A stretch of 51,340 nt of DNA. Origin: Cytophagales bacterium (GTDB lineage: Bacteria; Bacteroidota; Bacteroidia; Cytophagales; Cyclobacteriaceae). The translations under genes were made by a program, and so were the position numbers. The notes beneath the pieces are model-generated. The model did no database searches. It was not told the origin of the DNA and saw only the letters and a list, made by a program, of their open reading frames with translations. Below are positions 9,534-19,082 of this stretch, one piece after another. Position 1 is the stretch's first letter, and each line of letters begins with the position of its first letter. The stretch lies in the NCBI GenBank assembly GCA_022360055.1, contig JAKSDO010000183.1, positions 1-51,340 on the forward strand, given 5' to 3'.

Positions 9534-11009
9534 TCATTTATGATACGGGTGTTTCATCTTTGTGCCGGGCTCCCGGAACACCCAAGGCTCAAACCCTTTC
9601 AAATGCTTTTTCCACTCGGTCAAGGTTCTTGTCGGGTAATCTGCGGGCCATCCTCCCTGCCGAAATTCCTGCGACACCCCGGTATCACCGATCTGTTCGC
9701 GCCATTTTTCCAGCTCCGACAGCAACTCTTTTTTTATCCCTGCATACGTTTCATTGTCCGCCAGATTGTACAGTTCGTAAGGGTCATTTTGCACATCGTA
9801 CAGTTCATACTCCGGTTTGGTGGCCGCCATAAAACCGGCCTGTTCCGGAGAGAGCTGCCCTTGGAGGTTCATGACATTGAGCAAAGCCAGTACGGGATAG
9901 TTCTCCTCCTTGTACGTATTAAATTGACAATACGCCCGCTCCGGCATCAGATTGTGGATCAATTTGTATTTTGCAGACCTGATGGCCCGCATGGCATCAT
10001 GAGTACTATCCATTTTATCCCTGGCGGCAAAGATGTACTTACGGTCATTGATCTCATGCTCCAGCAGGTTTTTCCCATGCAAAGGGTGTGCTGACCTGGC
10101 CCCGGCCACATCCAGGATCGTTTTGGTGATATCGATGGTCATAACCATTGCATCCGACACCGTACCGGTTTTAATCTTACCCGGCCACCGCGCAATAATA
10201 GGGACCTGTATCCCGCCGTCATACAAAAACTGTTTGCCCCTGGGCATACATCGCCCGTTATCGCCAATGATGAATACCAGCGTATTGTCCGCAAGCCCTT
10301 CGCTTTCCAACCGGTCGAGCAGTTCACCGATTTGCCGGTCCACAATTTGAGCGGCTTCCAATCCGTTGGCCCAATCTCGTTTGGCCAGGTCTGTTTGCGG
10401 GTAATATGGAGGGAGCACCACCTCCGATATGTCTATGGGATCCAACATATCCCTTTTCCATCTCCTGTGTGTTCCTCCAAAAGTGACCTGGGCGAAGAAC
10501 GGTTGCCCCTCCTTCCGCTCACTCCAGTCCTTACCCTGGTATATATCTCCTTTATAGCTAAAATTCAGGTCTGTTTTCCGCGAAGGTTTCATGAAACAGG
10601 TAAAGTAACCTTCTTGTTGCAAAAGCCGAGTGAATGGTTTGATCCCATGCGGGAGCGGCGCTTTGTCAAATCCTGATTCCCCGTTCCTTGTCCTATGCTG
10701 ATGGGCGCCTATATAATTCTGGTGAAAGCCCGTCATCATAGCGGAACGCGAGGGCGAACACACAGACGATGTGGCGAAGGACCGGGTAAAACGTATACCC
10801 TGCGCCGCTATCTCGTCGATGTTGGGGGTGTTGATACCCGGTTCGCCATAACAAGAAAGTTGGTAACCCCAATCTTCCAACATTATCCATAGAATATTAG
10901 GTTTTGGAGACCGGCGGTCTTTCTCCTCCCCGGGGGAGCAGGAGCACATTACCAACGGCAATAAAAGAAATATAAACGAAATTTTCATGATCGTGTGATT
11001 TCTGTTCAT
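9534..11009 (-). CDS. Secreted S1 sulfatase, N-sulfoglucosamine-sulfohydrolase-like
   Basis: PNILWIMLEDWG starts the metal-binding core. The formylglycine signature is C-S-P-S-R from Cys84, followed by MMTGFHQNYIGAHQHRTRN. The GAHQHR stretch resembles the N-sulfoglucosamine sulfohydrolase-like branch (S1_8 type), although that branch also covers other substrates, so the specificity is tentative. Other conserved pieces are FIIGDNGRCMPRGK and a C-terminal YDVQNDPYELYNLADN. The start ATG overlaps the stop of the upstream sulfatase (ATGA, 11006-11009), suggesting translational coupling. The Met at codon 8 would give a tighter signal peptide, with a possible lipobox around Cys24 (MCSC). Confidence 0.85.
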   Translation of the reverse strand: MNRNHTIMKISFIFLLLPLVMCSCSPGEEKDRRSPKPNILWIMLEDWGYQLSCYGEPGINTPNIDEIAAQGIRFTRSFATSSVCSPSRSAMMTGFHQNYIGAHQHRTRNGESGFDKAPLPHGIKPFTRLLQQEGYFTCFMKPSRKTDLNFSYKGDIYQGKDWSERKEGQPFFAQVTFGGTHRRWKRDMLDPIDISEVVLPPYYPQTDLAKRDWANGLEAAQIVDRQIGELLDRLESEGLADNTLVFIIGDNGRCMPRGKQFLYDGGIQVPIIARWPGKIKTGTVSDAMVMTIDITKTILDVAGARSAHPLHGKNLLEHEINDRKYIFAARDKMDSTHDAMRAIRSAKYKLIHNLMPERAYCQFNTYKEENYPVLALLNVMNLQGQLSPEQAGFMAATKPEYELYDVQNDPYELYNLADNETYAGIKKELLSELEKWREQIGDTGVSQEFRQGGWPADYPTRTLTEWKKHLKGFEPWVFREPGTKMKHPYHK

Positions 11010-12562
11010 CTTTTTAGTCTTTCACGTTTCACCAGCGGAAACTCCGGGTGTTCCGTCCTCGCGGAGCCCATTAGCTTTTTAAGCTTTTTCGCCTCCGGAT
11101 GATCGTCGGTATACAGGTCGTTTGATTCGCCGGGATCATCTTTCAGGTTGTACAATTCATACTTCTTTCCTACAAAATGAACGAGTTTCCAATCCTCTTG
11201 CATCAACGCCTGGATCGGACCTTTTCTTTCATTGAATTCCCAGTAAAGGTATTTATGGTCAGCCTGTTCTTTTCCTGTCAGGGCGGGCAAATACGAAATA
11301 CCATCGGTGGAAGCAGAAGGCCTTGTCTCCAAGATATCACATACCGTTGGCAGGAAGTCCCAAAAAGCCGAAGCGTGATCACTCTTAGTGCCGGGCGCTA
11401 TTTCAGCCGGCCATCTGGCCGCAAAGGGCATTCTTATGCCCCCTTCGTACAGGTCTCTTTTTTTGCCCCGGTAAATTCCATTGCTGTTAAAAAACTCGTT
11501 TTTTAAGTTGTCATACTCATGTCCGTTATCGCTGGTAAAGATCACAAGTGTGTTTTCATCAATTCCCAATTCTTCCAGCTTTGATAAGATCAGACCGATA
11601 TCTTTATCCATCCTGGTTACCATCGAAGCATAGGTGACATGACCGTTTTCATCGTTGCGGTAATGCCCCATTTTCAACTTCCTAAGCGGCCAATTTTTTT
11701 GATAATACTCGGTCTTTTGCTCTTCCGGGATGGTAAGCTCGTAATGTGGTATGGTATAGGCCAAGTATAAGAAAAACGGGTTCTTGCTTTCTCGATCTAT
11801 AAAATCGAGGGCTTTTTGGGTAAATAGGTCCTGCGAATACCGGCCGATTTTGTCCATCATCACGTTGCCTTCGAGCCTTATGTGGTTATCATTCTCCCAA
11901 ATTTTTTCCGGGTAATAATGATGTGCCGGGCCGTGTCTGTTGAATCCATAAAAATAGTCGAAGCCCTGGTTATTAGGTTTACCTTCGCCCAGGTTCTCCG
12001 CCAATGCCCATTTTCCTACAATACCGGTCCGGTAACCTGCCTTTTTCAATTCCTTGGCCACGGTATTGTCTTCGCTTGAAATATCAACCGGTTTCCCGGA
12101 TTTCGTCCATTTTGGATTCCCCCGTACCGTACTACGGCCGGTATGTCGACCTGTCATCAAACTTGCCCGGGAAGGCCCACAGACTGCGGAGCCCGCATAG
12201 TGCCGGGTAAACACAATGCCTTCGGCCGCCAGCCGGTCCAGTACCGGGGTGTTGATCTTGTTCCCTCCGTTAAACCCAACATCGCCGTACCCCAGGTCAT
12301 CGGCCAGGATAAAAATGATGTTGGGCTTATCCGGATGCTCCTGGGAAGATCTGATAGAGGAGGCCCGGTTGCATGAGCTCATATATACCATGGTCATTGC
12401 AAGCAATACAAATCTCAAAGCCAATAGTTTTTCAGTATTCATTCTTATGTCCGGCAGCCTTCTTGCAAATATTTGCATCAGAGAAGGCCCGTCGGAACCG
12501 TGTGTTTTGCTATAAAATACTTGGAAAAGCTGTTTCAGATCGTTTTTCATTGAATCCATCAT
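11006..12562 (-). CDS. Lipoprotein S1 sulfatase (arylsulfatase-like)
   Basis: The metal-binding start PNIIFILADDLGYGDVG and the maturation signature C-G-P-S-R at Cys128, followed by LMTGRHTGR, identify a formylglycine sulfatase. The longest frame begins at 12562, but the Met at codon 41 (12442) begins a proper lipoprotein signal (MNTEKLLALRFVLLAMTMVY, then SSC). That start is preferred, and the first 40 codons are probably untranslated. The downstream motifs FTSDNGHEYDN and YNLKDDPGESNDL are conserved sulfatase features. It is the first gene of a three-sulfatase operon and overlaps the next by 4 bp. The neighbouring GH2 enzymes suggest it acts on a sulfated galactan-like or mixed glycan, but specificity is unproven. 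Confidence 0.88.
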   Translation of the reverse strand: MMDSMKNDLKQLFQVFYSKTHGSDGPSLMQIFARRLPDIRMNTEKLLALRFVLLAMTMVYMSSCNRASSIRSSQEHPDKPNIIFILADDLGYGDVGFNGGNKINTPVLDRLAAEGIVFTRHYAGSAVCGPSRASLMTGRHTGRSTVRGNPKWTKSGKPVDISSEDNTVAKELKKAGYRTGIVGKWALAENLGEGKPNNQGFDYFYGFNRHGPAHHYYPEKIWENDNHIRLEGNVMMDKIGRYSQDLFTQKALDFIDRESKNPFFLYLAYTIPHYELTIPEEQKTEYYQKNWPLRKLKMGHYRNDENGHVTYASMVTRMDKDIGLILSKLEELGIDENTLVIFTSDNGHEYDNLKNEFFNSNGIYRGKKRDLYEGGIRMPFAARWPAEIAPGTKSDHASAFWDFLPTVCDILETRPSASTDGISYLPALTGKEQADHKYLYWEFNERKGPIQALMQEDWKLVHFVGKKYELYNLKDDPGESNDLYTDDHPEAKKLKKLMGSARTEHPEFPLVKRERLKR

Positions 12563-12852
12563 TTAAATATGTACTGCAATTTTTCCGAAAAATATCACAT
12601 TATTCCCAGGGTGTGAACTACCTTGCCGCTCAATTCCTAAAATGCCCACGTTTTTGTGTGAGAATGACACGTCTTGCTCATCGCTTGATGGCTTCCCGGA
12701 CTGCCAGGAGCCTGATTTGACATGCATAGCTGCCCCGGAACCTACTCAGGAATACATACACGCGGGCACACGTGCTGGCCGGCCCTGTGGTAAAAGTATC
12801 GATGGTCTTATGTTGCGAAAGTGTGAGGCGAGCATCGGAGAATTTTTCCATC
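12563..12852. other. Gene-free leader region of the sulfatase operon
   Basis: Together with the tandem repeat and spacer to its right, this region makes a 573-bp gap between the divergent starts at 12562 and 13136. Two open frames cross it (12642-13052 on plus, 12678-12923 on minus), but much of each is the translated 18-bp repeat and neither shows a domain. It presumably holds the promoter of the three sulfatases; no motif is convincing. Confidence 0.4.
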
Positions 12853-12959
12853 ATTCCATCACTAACCACCATTCCATCATTAAACACCATTCTATCATTG
12901 AACATCATTCCATCATTAACCATTATTCTATCATGCTATCATTAACCATCATTCCATCA
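12853..12959. repeat. 18-bp tandem repeat array, about six units
   Basis: Copies of ATTCCATCATTAACCACC (with C/T and other substitutions) start at 12853, 12871, 12889, 12907 and 12925. After one partial 8-nt step another starts at 12951. The spacing is exactly 18 bp, so both strands stay open in one frame and encode a six-residue repeat. The array lies between two divergent genes. Confidence 0.85.
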
Positions 12960-13135
12960 TATTTCAGTTTCAAGGGGTGTTTTGTTAAAAAGAAGGTGGT
13001 ATTTCCCCAGGATTTACACTTATGTTTATGGGGTCTAGGCAGAAATGACTAGTTTTCTACCAATAAAATCCGGAGGTATCTGATCTTGGATTTGATCCCG
13101 GCAGTCATTTTTAACTATCCATAATTTAAGATCGC

Positions 13136-14086
13136 ATGCGGTTTCCGATACATATCACAATTATCACCCTATTTTCCTGCTTAGCACAGTATACATTATT
13201 GTATGCCCAGCAACCGGAAAAGTATTTCAAGATCAAGGTAGTGGATCGAGAAACAGGCCGGGGAGTGCCGCTGGTCGAACTCAAAACGGTTAACCATATT
13301 CGACATGTTACAGACAATAACGGTATTATAGCGTTTTATGAGCCGGGTCTTATGGGTCAGGAGGTTTACTTTCATGTCAAAAGCCATGGGTACGAGTATC
13401 CCAAAAGTGGATTGGGGTATCAAGGCCTAACATGCCGTATTAAAAGCGGGGACAGTGTTCGTATAGAGATCGATCGGACAAATATTGCCGAACGGATATA
13501 CCGGATCACCGGCCAAGGGCTTTATCACCACAGTGTTCTCTTGGGGGAGCCCACTCCTATCCGGGAGCCCACCGTCAATGGTCAAGTGACGGGTCAGGAT
13601 TGGGGGCATGCAATTCCGTATAAAAACAAGATCTACTGGTTTTGGGGCGATACCAATAAGGCGTCCCATCCTTTGGGTAATTTTTCGGTCTCCGGGGCTA
13701 CATCGTTGTGGCCCGATCAAGGCGGACTCGACCCAAACATCGGGATTACACTATCCATCAAAGATACGTTAGAAAATGTTTCCTATACTTTATCCATGCT
13801 TTCGAAAAATGACAAATTAAGCGGAACGTTCAAAGGATTCGAAAACAACTATTCCGGCGCTATTACCTGTAACAGCAATGATCATGTTAAAGATCTATTT
13901 TCATCCCCACACGTTGTCGGATTATATGAATATTATGACAACACTAAAAAGGAGTACTTTTACTCCACCAAACCTACGAAGACCGGGATGAAAAGGTCAG
14001 AAAAACCTATCTGCTATGTTTGGGAAAACCCTTCAACATCACTGGTACTGGATGACAAAGCAAAAAAGAGCGAGCTCAATCGCTGA
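13136..14086 (+). CDS. Secreted propeller-like protein, probably C-terminally truncated
   Basis: A signal peptide (1-25) is followed by a small beta-sandwich (about 32-120), of the carboxypeptidase-regulatory or Cna-B-like type (GRGVPLVELKTVN, HVTDNNGIIAFYEPG). From residue 125 the sequence TGQGLYHHSVLLGEP, the motif IYWFWGDTN and NFSVSGATS match the first blade of a secreted propeller family seen in polysaccharide-degrading Bacteroidota and Planctomycetes, which is usually much longer than 316 residues. After about residue 215 the similarity I expect is lost. The tail strings together short pieces (VVGLYEYYDN, CYVWENPS) and ends abruptly in a lysine-rich stretch. I read this as a gene decayed by internal or terminal deletions. 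It ends 10 bp from the convergent GH2 gene. Confidence 0.55.
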   Translation: MRFPIHITIITLFSCLAQYTLLYAQQPEKYFKIKVVDRETGRGVPLVELKTVNHIRHVTDNNGIIAFYEPGLMGQEVYFHVKSHGYEYPKSGLGYQGLTCRIKSGDSVRIEIDRTNIAERIYRITGQGLYHHSVLLGEPTPIREPTVNGQVTGQDWGHAIPYKNKIYWFWGDTNKASHPLGNFSVSGATSLWPDQGGLDPNIGITLSIKDTLENVSYTLSMLSKNDKLSGTFKGFENNYSGAITCNSNDHVKDLFSSPHVVGLYEYYDNTKKEYFYSTKPTKTGMKRSEKPICYVWENPSTSLVLDDKAKKSELNR

Positions 14087-14096
14087 ACACCACAGC

Positions 14097-16958
14097 TTAT
14101 TCGATCTCGACCTCAAATTTTTGGGTGTCCGGGTTCGGCGGCTGGTTCCAGTCGAAATACAGGTTGATCGAGCCTGTGCAGGTTCCATCGATGAAATTGA
14201 GCTGGCCCGAGGGCCCAAATTCATGGGATGCTCTCCATTTGGCGCCTACAGGAGAGATGTAATTAAAGATAAAGATCCCTTCCCGCATGGGATATTGCCA
14301 AGTAGCAAATTTTGGATCTTCTCCATTCACCGGAGTCGATACACCGAGTACCAATCCATCGGAAACCGCGGAAAGCCCCAAGGCATGGTTGTCTGCAAGC
14401 TTAAATATGCCCCAGTACCAAGGCGCAAAATACCCTTCAAAGGCCGGGGGATCATAGACCGCACCGGGAACATTTAATTTCCTTGGTTGGTCCCATACAT
14501 GCAAAACTCCTCCTTCTTCCCTGTTTTTCCATATTCTCGCCGGGCCTTCCCCAAGCCATCTTTTCCCTATAATATCTTCATTTTGAAGCTGTAGCCCGAT
14601 ACCTGCGTAATAATACGCTCCTTTTGGAAGGGTATAGGCATATTCGAGGTTTAAATATCCGCCTGGCATAACCGTCCACGCGAAGCGATCAAAACCTTTG
14701 CTATCAAGAGCTTCTATGACGATAGCACGGTCGTCTTTTTGCACCGTCACCTTACCTTTTGACAATACAGCCTGTACGGAATCGTCTTTAGACTTATACA
14801 CCAAAACAGGGGCAGCACCTATCGGGAATTTTCTATTTCCTACCATAACTTCCTCGATGCTGCCCGTTGTTCTGTTAAACTTAAAATGTGTACCTCCGGC
14901 TTTTACCACAAAAGGATCATTGGAATCTTGACTAAGCTGTTCCTGAGAAGTCCCTGCAAACCGGACGGCCAGATCAGTGTGTATTCCTAAAGGCCATGTC
15001 CAAGTATACACTTCATTTCCTCGGTGATCCCAGGCCTTTAACTGAAGCGCATCATAGTCTTTCCAGTTCCCAGGAAGCTCCAGGTTGACCTTCCCATTTG
15101 TCCCGGCAGGGATGTCACCTACCTCGATCGGGACCCGGTGTTTTCGATACCCGGTGGCCGCTTCATTCGGCCCTGTAAAATGGAGCAAGTTGCCTTCGAA
15201 CCGGCACTCTTGTAAATTTACAAAGACAAAGTCATTGGAAACATCCAGCCCTCCTTCAAAACCGGCATCCAATGTCTCGTTTTCTATTTGGATCGGCGAC
15301 CATATTTCTTTAACGGCATAATAGCTCCCTTCTTTTTCTCCGTAGGGTCCTACCAGGCCATCCGGCGCCTTGTTTTGTTGACAATCCAATCGAAAGCCCT
15401 GGTCGGTACGTACCACGCATTCGTCGAACAAGCTCCAGATCATAAGCCCTCCGCCTACTTTGGAAGCCTTAAAAGCCTCCCAGTAGTCTTTCAAACCTGC
15501 CGCGCCACCGCCATCATATAGAGCGTGGAGCGCTTCGTTAGGCAAAACGATATGCTCACCGTTCAAACGGTGGATGAGTTCATCATACGAAGGGTAAAAT
15601 CTTGTATCGATAATATCAAAGGGAGGGTCGTAATTTTCAAATATCTTTTCCTTTTTAGACGCATTCTTCAGCGGACGGCGTTTTTGAATATCCCACTGGA
15701 AAAAATATGGATCCAATCCGGGATTATGTGACCGGTGATTTCCATTGCTCCAAAAAATAATACTGGGATGGTTTACATCGCGTACCACCAATTCTTTGAC
15801 CAACTTTTTTCCCGTTTCGGTCTCTAAGGGACTGTGCCAACCGGGCAGTTCGCTCATGGCCAGCAGTCCCAACGAATCGCAAAGATCAAAAAAGTAAGTG
15901 TCGGGAGGATAATGACAGGGCCGTACGCAATTAAAATTCAGCGCTTTCAGCAACCTGAAGTTATCTTCCATATCCTTACGGGACAAGGCTCTTCCGCTTT
16001 CAGGCCGGAAACTGTGCATATTGGCTCCTTTTAGTAAAATCCGTTTGCCGTTCAGGTAAAACCCATCGTGATCGCGCACCTCGAAAGTTCGGAACCCAAA
16101 ATTCTGGGTATAAACATGTATGACCTTACCGGCTTGCTTTAATTCTACTACCAGCTTGTATAGGTCGGGAAACTCATGTGACCAGGGTTTGATATTGCAA
16201 AACGTGCTGCTCAACGTGATCACACGATCTCCTTTGTCTACCTCCGAACGCATGGTCTTACCGACGATCTCTCCTTTAGAAGAAACCACCCGCGCTTCTA
16301 TCCGCCTCTTGCCGGCAATACCATCGAGATAGATCGCTGCGCGAAACGCCCCCTCCATCTTGGCGTCAATCGCCACCCGATCCACATATTCCACTGGTAG
16401 AATATCGATGTATACGGGTCGATAAATCCCTCCAAAAAGCCAGTAATCCGCCTTTCTCTCCGATTTCTGGACGCTTGAATTGGCAGAGGATTTATGCACT
16501 TCGACCTCCAGGGTATTCGCGCCTTGCTTGACAGAGCCGGTTATTTCATAGTGGAATTGTGTAAAACCCCCTTGGTGAACGTCGCCGACACTTTCACCGT
16601 TGATCTTTACATGCGTATCTGTCATCGCGCCTTCAAATGTGAGGCGGTATCTTTTTCCAATGGTCTTATCCAAGTGAAAATTGGTCCTGTAGTAACCTAT
16701 CTCCGGATCCTGGGTATAGTTTTTATGATCTTTGCCGTAAGTGTAATATCCAAAACCGTGGAATTCCCAATTGGAGGGGACCGGTAGCTTGGTCCAATAC
16801 CCACTATTCCGGCCTGTTGACATCTTAAAATCCCACAGCCTGGCATCGTCGGCATCTGTGCCGGAAAGGAATAACCTGTCCCGGGCAAACAGCTCCGGCA
16901 TTCCTAAAAACAGTAATAAGCCGATTGTTATAATTTTATTCTTCATAATAAGACCCAT
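14097..16958 (-). CDS. GH2-family protein with His in place of the acid/base Glu
   Basis: The Met at codon 5 (16946) begins a standard signal peptide and is the likely start. The GH2 layout is clear: a jelly-roll sugar-binding domain (about 50-185, with NWEFHGFGYYTYG and DYWLFGGIYRPVYI), an immunoglobulin-like domain, and a TIM barrel from about 290 (GFYLNGKRILLKGANMHSF). In GH2 enzymes the acid/base residue is the Glu of an NE pair. Here the sequence is IIFWSNGNHRSHN with His408, codon CAC at 15735-15737. The expected nucleophile Glu475 (LPNEALHALYDGG) is kept. The protein may be catalytically weak, a binding protein, or use another residue. The upstream sulfatase ends 27 bp before its start. 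Native substrates of the related clade are unknown to me; a beta-linked galactose or uronic acid is plausible. Confidence 0.85.
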   Translation of the reverse strand: MGLIMKNKIITIGLLLFLGMPELFARDRLFLSGTDADDARLWDFKMSTGRNSGYWTKLPVPSNWEFHGFGYYTYGKDHKNYTQDPEIGYYRTNFHLDKTIGKRYRLTFEGAMTDTHVKINGESVGDVHQGGFTQFHYEITGSVKQGANTLEVEVHKSSANSSVQKSERKADYWLFGGIYRPVYIDILPVEYVDRVAIDAKMEGAFRAAIYLDGIAGKRRIEARVVSSKGEIVGKTMRSEVDKGDRVITLSSTFCNIKPWSHEFPDLYKLVVELKQAGKVIHVYTQNFGFRTFEVRDHDGFYLNGKRILLKGANMHSFRPESGRALSRKDMEDNFRLLKALNFNCVRPCHYPPDTYFFDLCDSLGLLAMSELPGWHSPLETETGKKLVKELVVRDVNHPSIIFWSNGNHRSHNPGLDPYFFQWDIQKRRPLKNASKKEKIFENYDPPFDIIDTRFYPSYDELIHRLNGEHIVLPNEALHALYDGGGAAGLKDYWEAFKASKVGGGLMIWSLFDECVVRTDQGFRLDCQQNKAPDGLVGPYGEKEGSYYAVKEIWSPIQIENETLDAGFEGGLDVSNDFVFVNLQECRFEGNLLHFTGPNEAATGYRKHRVPIEVGDIPAGTNGKVNLELPGNWKDYDALQLKAWDHRGNEVYTWTWPLGIHTDLAVRFAGTSQEQLSQDSNDPFVVKAGGTHFKFNRTTGSIEEVMVGNRKFPIGAAPVLVYKSKDDSVQAVLSKGKVTVQKDDRAIVIEALDSKGFDRFAWTVMPGGYLNLEYAYTLPKGAYYYAGIGLQLQNEDIIGKRWLGEGPARIWKNREEGGVLHVWDQPRKLNVPGAVYDPPAFEGYFAPWYWGIFKLADNHALGLSAVSDGLVLGVSTPVNGEDPKFATWQYPMREGIFIFNYISPVGAKWRASHEFGPSGQLNFIDGTCTGSINLYFDWNQPPNPDTQKFEVEIE

Positions 16959-16985
16959 AGCATATCCTTTTAAGATTTGTAAAAC

Positions 16986-18914
16986 CTAATCATCGTACAA
17001 CCACTGCAGCTCACTCAATGCCACGGATTCCGGGCCCTTATGCAGCGCATCGATCTGGAATTTGAGGTAAGCTGTTTTTACCTGTCCCGGAAATTTGACC
17101 AGCTTTGGCGATGTATCATTTCCAAAAGATCCTTTGGAGATCAATTCCCAGTTTGTACCGTCGTCAGAGGCGTAACAGCTATAGTTTTTGATGGCTGAAA
17201 TCTTTTTATCCTCCTTTTTAGGCAAAATCCGGAGACCTCGGATAACTTTTTTCTTCTCCAGCCCGGTAACCATGTAGTAAGGCGCTATAGCAGCGTCATT
17301 CCCTATCTTGCTCTGCCAGTAGGTATTGAGGTCCCCGTCAAAGGCTCTTGCAGCGTAGTGATTGATTTTGGCGCCATTGCTGTAAACGTTGACAATTCCA
17401 TCCGGCAAATCGTTTTTCTTGGGATAGCCTCCTGCAATAGGCTTCAATACACCATCACTGGTCCTGGGATCTGACATGTCGCTCCTCCACTGCCAGTAAC
17501 GATCGGTCAGCTCTTTGACGACTTCCGGGTATTCCGAAGCTAAATTTATTTTTTCTGCCTTGTCTTTTTCCAGGTCATAAAGCTGTATCCCTCCGCCATA
17601 CCGATAGGGCTCGGACCGCAACTGCCGGCCCTGTTCCGTCTTATAGTCCAGGTGGGTCCACCCGGTATTGTGCGCCAGCTTCCATTTCTTGTCCATGGCC
17701 ACCCATTGGTCTCGACCATTGGACCAGAAAAGCCGGTCATGGGCCGTTGTATCTTTTCCTTTCAATATTTCCAGCAAGCTCCTGCCATCCAGGTCCGCAG
17801 GCATTTCGATGCCGGCGAGTTCCAGCAGGGTAGGCATGATATCCATAGCAGAAACCAGTTGCTTCTTTTCCAGTTGGTCCAACCCCAGAGATGGAACATG
17901 CCATAACATCGGTACCCTTATCCCTCCTTCGCCAAACATGTATTTGTAGCCGCTTAAGGGTTGGTTATTGGCGTAAGTATTAATGGTTCCCCCGTTATCC
18001 GATACCAACACGATGACGGTATTCTCCAATTTGCCCGTGCGCTCCAGCGACTCCCATACCCGGCCTATCCCGTCGTCCAGCACATTCAATTGTAACAGGT
18101 ACCGTTTCCTCCCGTCCGGGTCTACTTCTCCCAGATGGCCCCACTTTTTATGCCATTGCGCATAGGTCTCCTGCCCGGGATCCCAGTAAGGAAATTGCTC
18201 CAAACCATATTTTTCCAGGTAGTCAGGATGACCGACATACGTGGGATGATGCACGGCATTATAAGAAAGATGGATGAAAAAGGGGCGCTCCTGGCGCTCG
18301 ATGAGATTGACCACCTCTCTTGAAAAAATATCAGTGGTGTAATCATCTTCAAAGGAAATTTTGGCCCTGTTTCTAATGAGCGCGCCGATATGAGCTTGTC
18401 TGGCATGCTTTGCCCCGTAAGCTTGTTCATCTTTTTCGCTTAGCCTTAAGTAATCCCACGTGTGGTCCATAAAACCCATGAAATACTCGTATCCGTGGTC
18501 CAGTGGATGTTCCACGGGGCCTCCATTCAGATGGGTTTTACCTATTTTGGCGGTATAATACCCATGTTCCTTCAGCAATTGCGGTAGTTTTTTCTCATCG
18601 CGGGGCAACCCTCCTTCTCCATACCAATAATTCCCCCAGCGCTGTTGATATTTACCGGTGATCAGTCCTGCCCGTGAAGGGCTGCATATCGGAGAAGTCG
18701 CGTAAGCGCGAGAAAAAAAAACGGATTGAGTGGCCAGGCGGTCCAGGTTAGGCGTTTTGACGTCGGGCGCCGCATTGGGCAAAAAACCCATATCCGCATA
18801 GCCAAGGTCATCGATCACAATTAAAACGATGTTGGGTTTCTCCCGGGCAGGCATTGCGCACCCTGCAAAAAATATGAAGACAAGAAGCCATAGTGACAAT
18901 TGTTGCATGATCAT
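16986..18914 (-). CDS. Lipoprotein sulfatase with C-terminal F5/8C-like domain
   Basis: The N-terminus is a lipoprotein signal with lipobox FAGC (Cys19). The S1 sulfatase core starts at PNIVLIVIDDLGYADMG. The formylglycine signature is C-S-P-S-R from Cys77, followed by LITGKYQQRWGNYWYG. VLVSDNGGTINTYANN supplies further metal ligands. From about residue 505 a second domain reads RAFDGDLNTYWQSK, then GLRILPKKEDKKISA and YASDDGTNWELISKG. This is the classic coagulation factor 5/8 type C (CBM32-like) jelly roll and may tether the enzyme to its glycan. The total of 642 residues fits sulfatase plus one such domain. It lies between two GH2 genes on the same strand and is probably cotranscribed with the one 27 bp downstream. 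Confidence 0.9.
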   Translation of the reverse strand: MIMQQLSLWLLVFIFFAGCAMPAREKPNIVLIVIDDLGYADMGFLPNAAPDVKTPNLDRLATQSVFFSRAYATSPICSPSRAGLITGKYQQRWGNYWYGEGGLPRDEKKLPQLLKEHGYYTAKIGKTHLNGGPVEHPLDHGYEYFMGFMDHTWDYLRLSEKDEQAYGAKHARQAHIGALIRNRAKISFEDDYTTDIFSREVVNLIERQERPFFIHLSYNAVHHPTYVGHPDYLEKYGLEQFPYWDPGQETYAQWHKKWGHLGEVDPDGRKRYLLQLNVLDDGIGRVWESLERTGKLENTVIVLVSDNGGTINTYANNQPLSGYKYMFGEGGIRVPMLWHVPSLGLDQLEKKQLVSAMDIMPTLLELAGIEMPADLDGRSLLEILKGKDTTAHDRLFWSNGRDQWVAMDKKWKLAHNTGWTHLDYKTEQGRQLRSEPYRYGGGIQLYDLEKDKAEKINLASEYPEVVKELTDRYWQWRSDMSDPRTSDGVLKPIAGGYPKKNDLPDGIVNVYSNGAKINHYAARAFDGDLNTYWQSKIGNDAAIAPYYMVTGLEKKKVIRGLRILPKKEDKKISAIKNYSCYASDDGTNWELISKGSFGNDTSPKLVKFPGQVKTAYLKFQIDALHKGPESVALSELQWLYDD

Positions 18915-19082
18915 GTGGGAACTGATTTCTTATACTTTGTACGTTTTTCAATTAAATTAAAGAAACTTGATGCTTTTGTGCCTTTGTTGCTCGAGAAACT
19001 GCTCTACAAAGACAGAATAGCGCCGAGTCACGCAAAGGAGGTATATCCATCCCTTGTTTTATCCGATTCACATTCTTTTTAA

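Noticed and set aside
12678-12923. Minus-strand open frame over the 18-bp repeats
   Set aside because: Its first third is the translated repeat and the rest has no recognisable feature. The frame is open because the period is a multiple of three.
12853-12959. Possible CRISPR array
   Set aside because: Units are contiguous with no spacers, and no cas gene is in the window.
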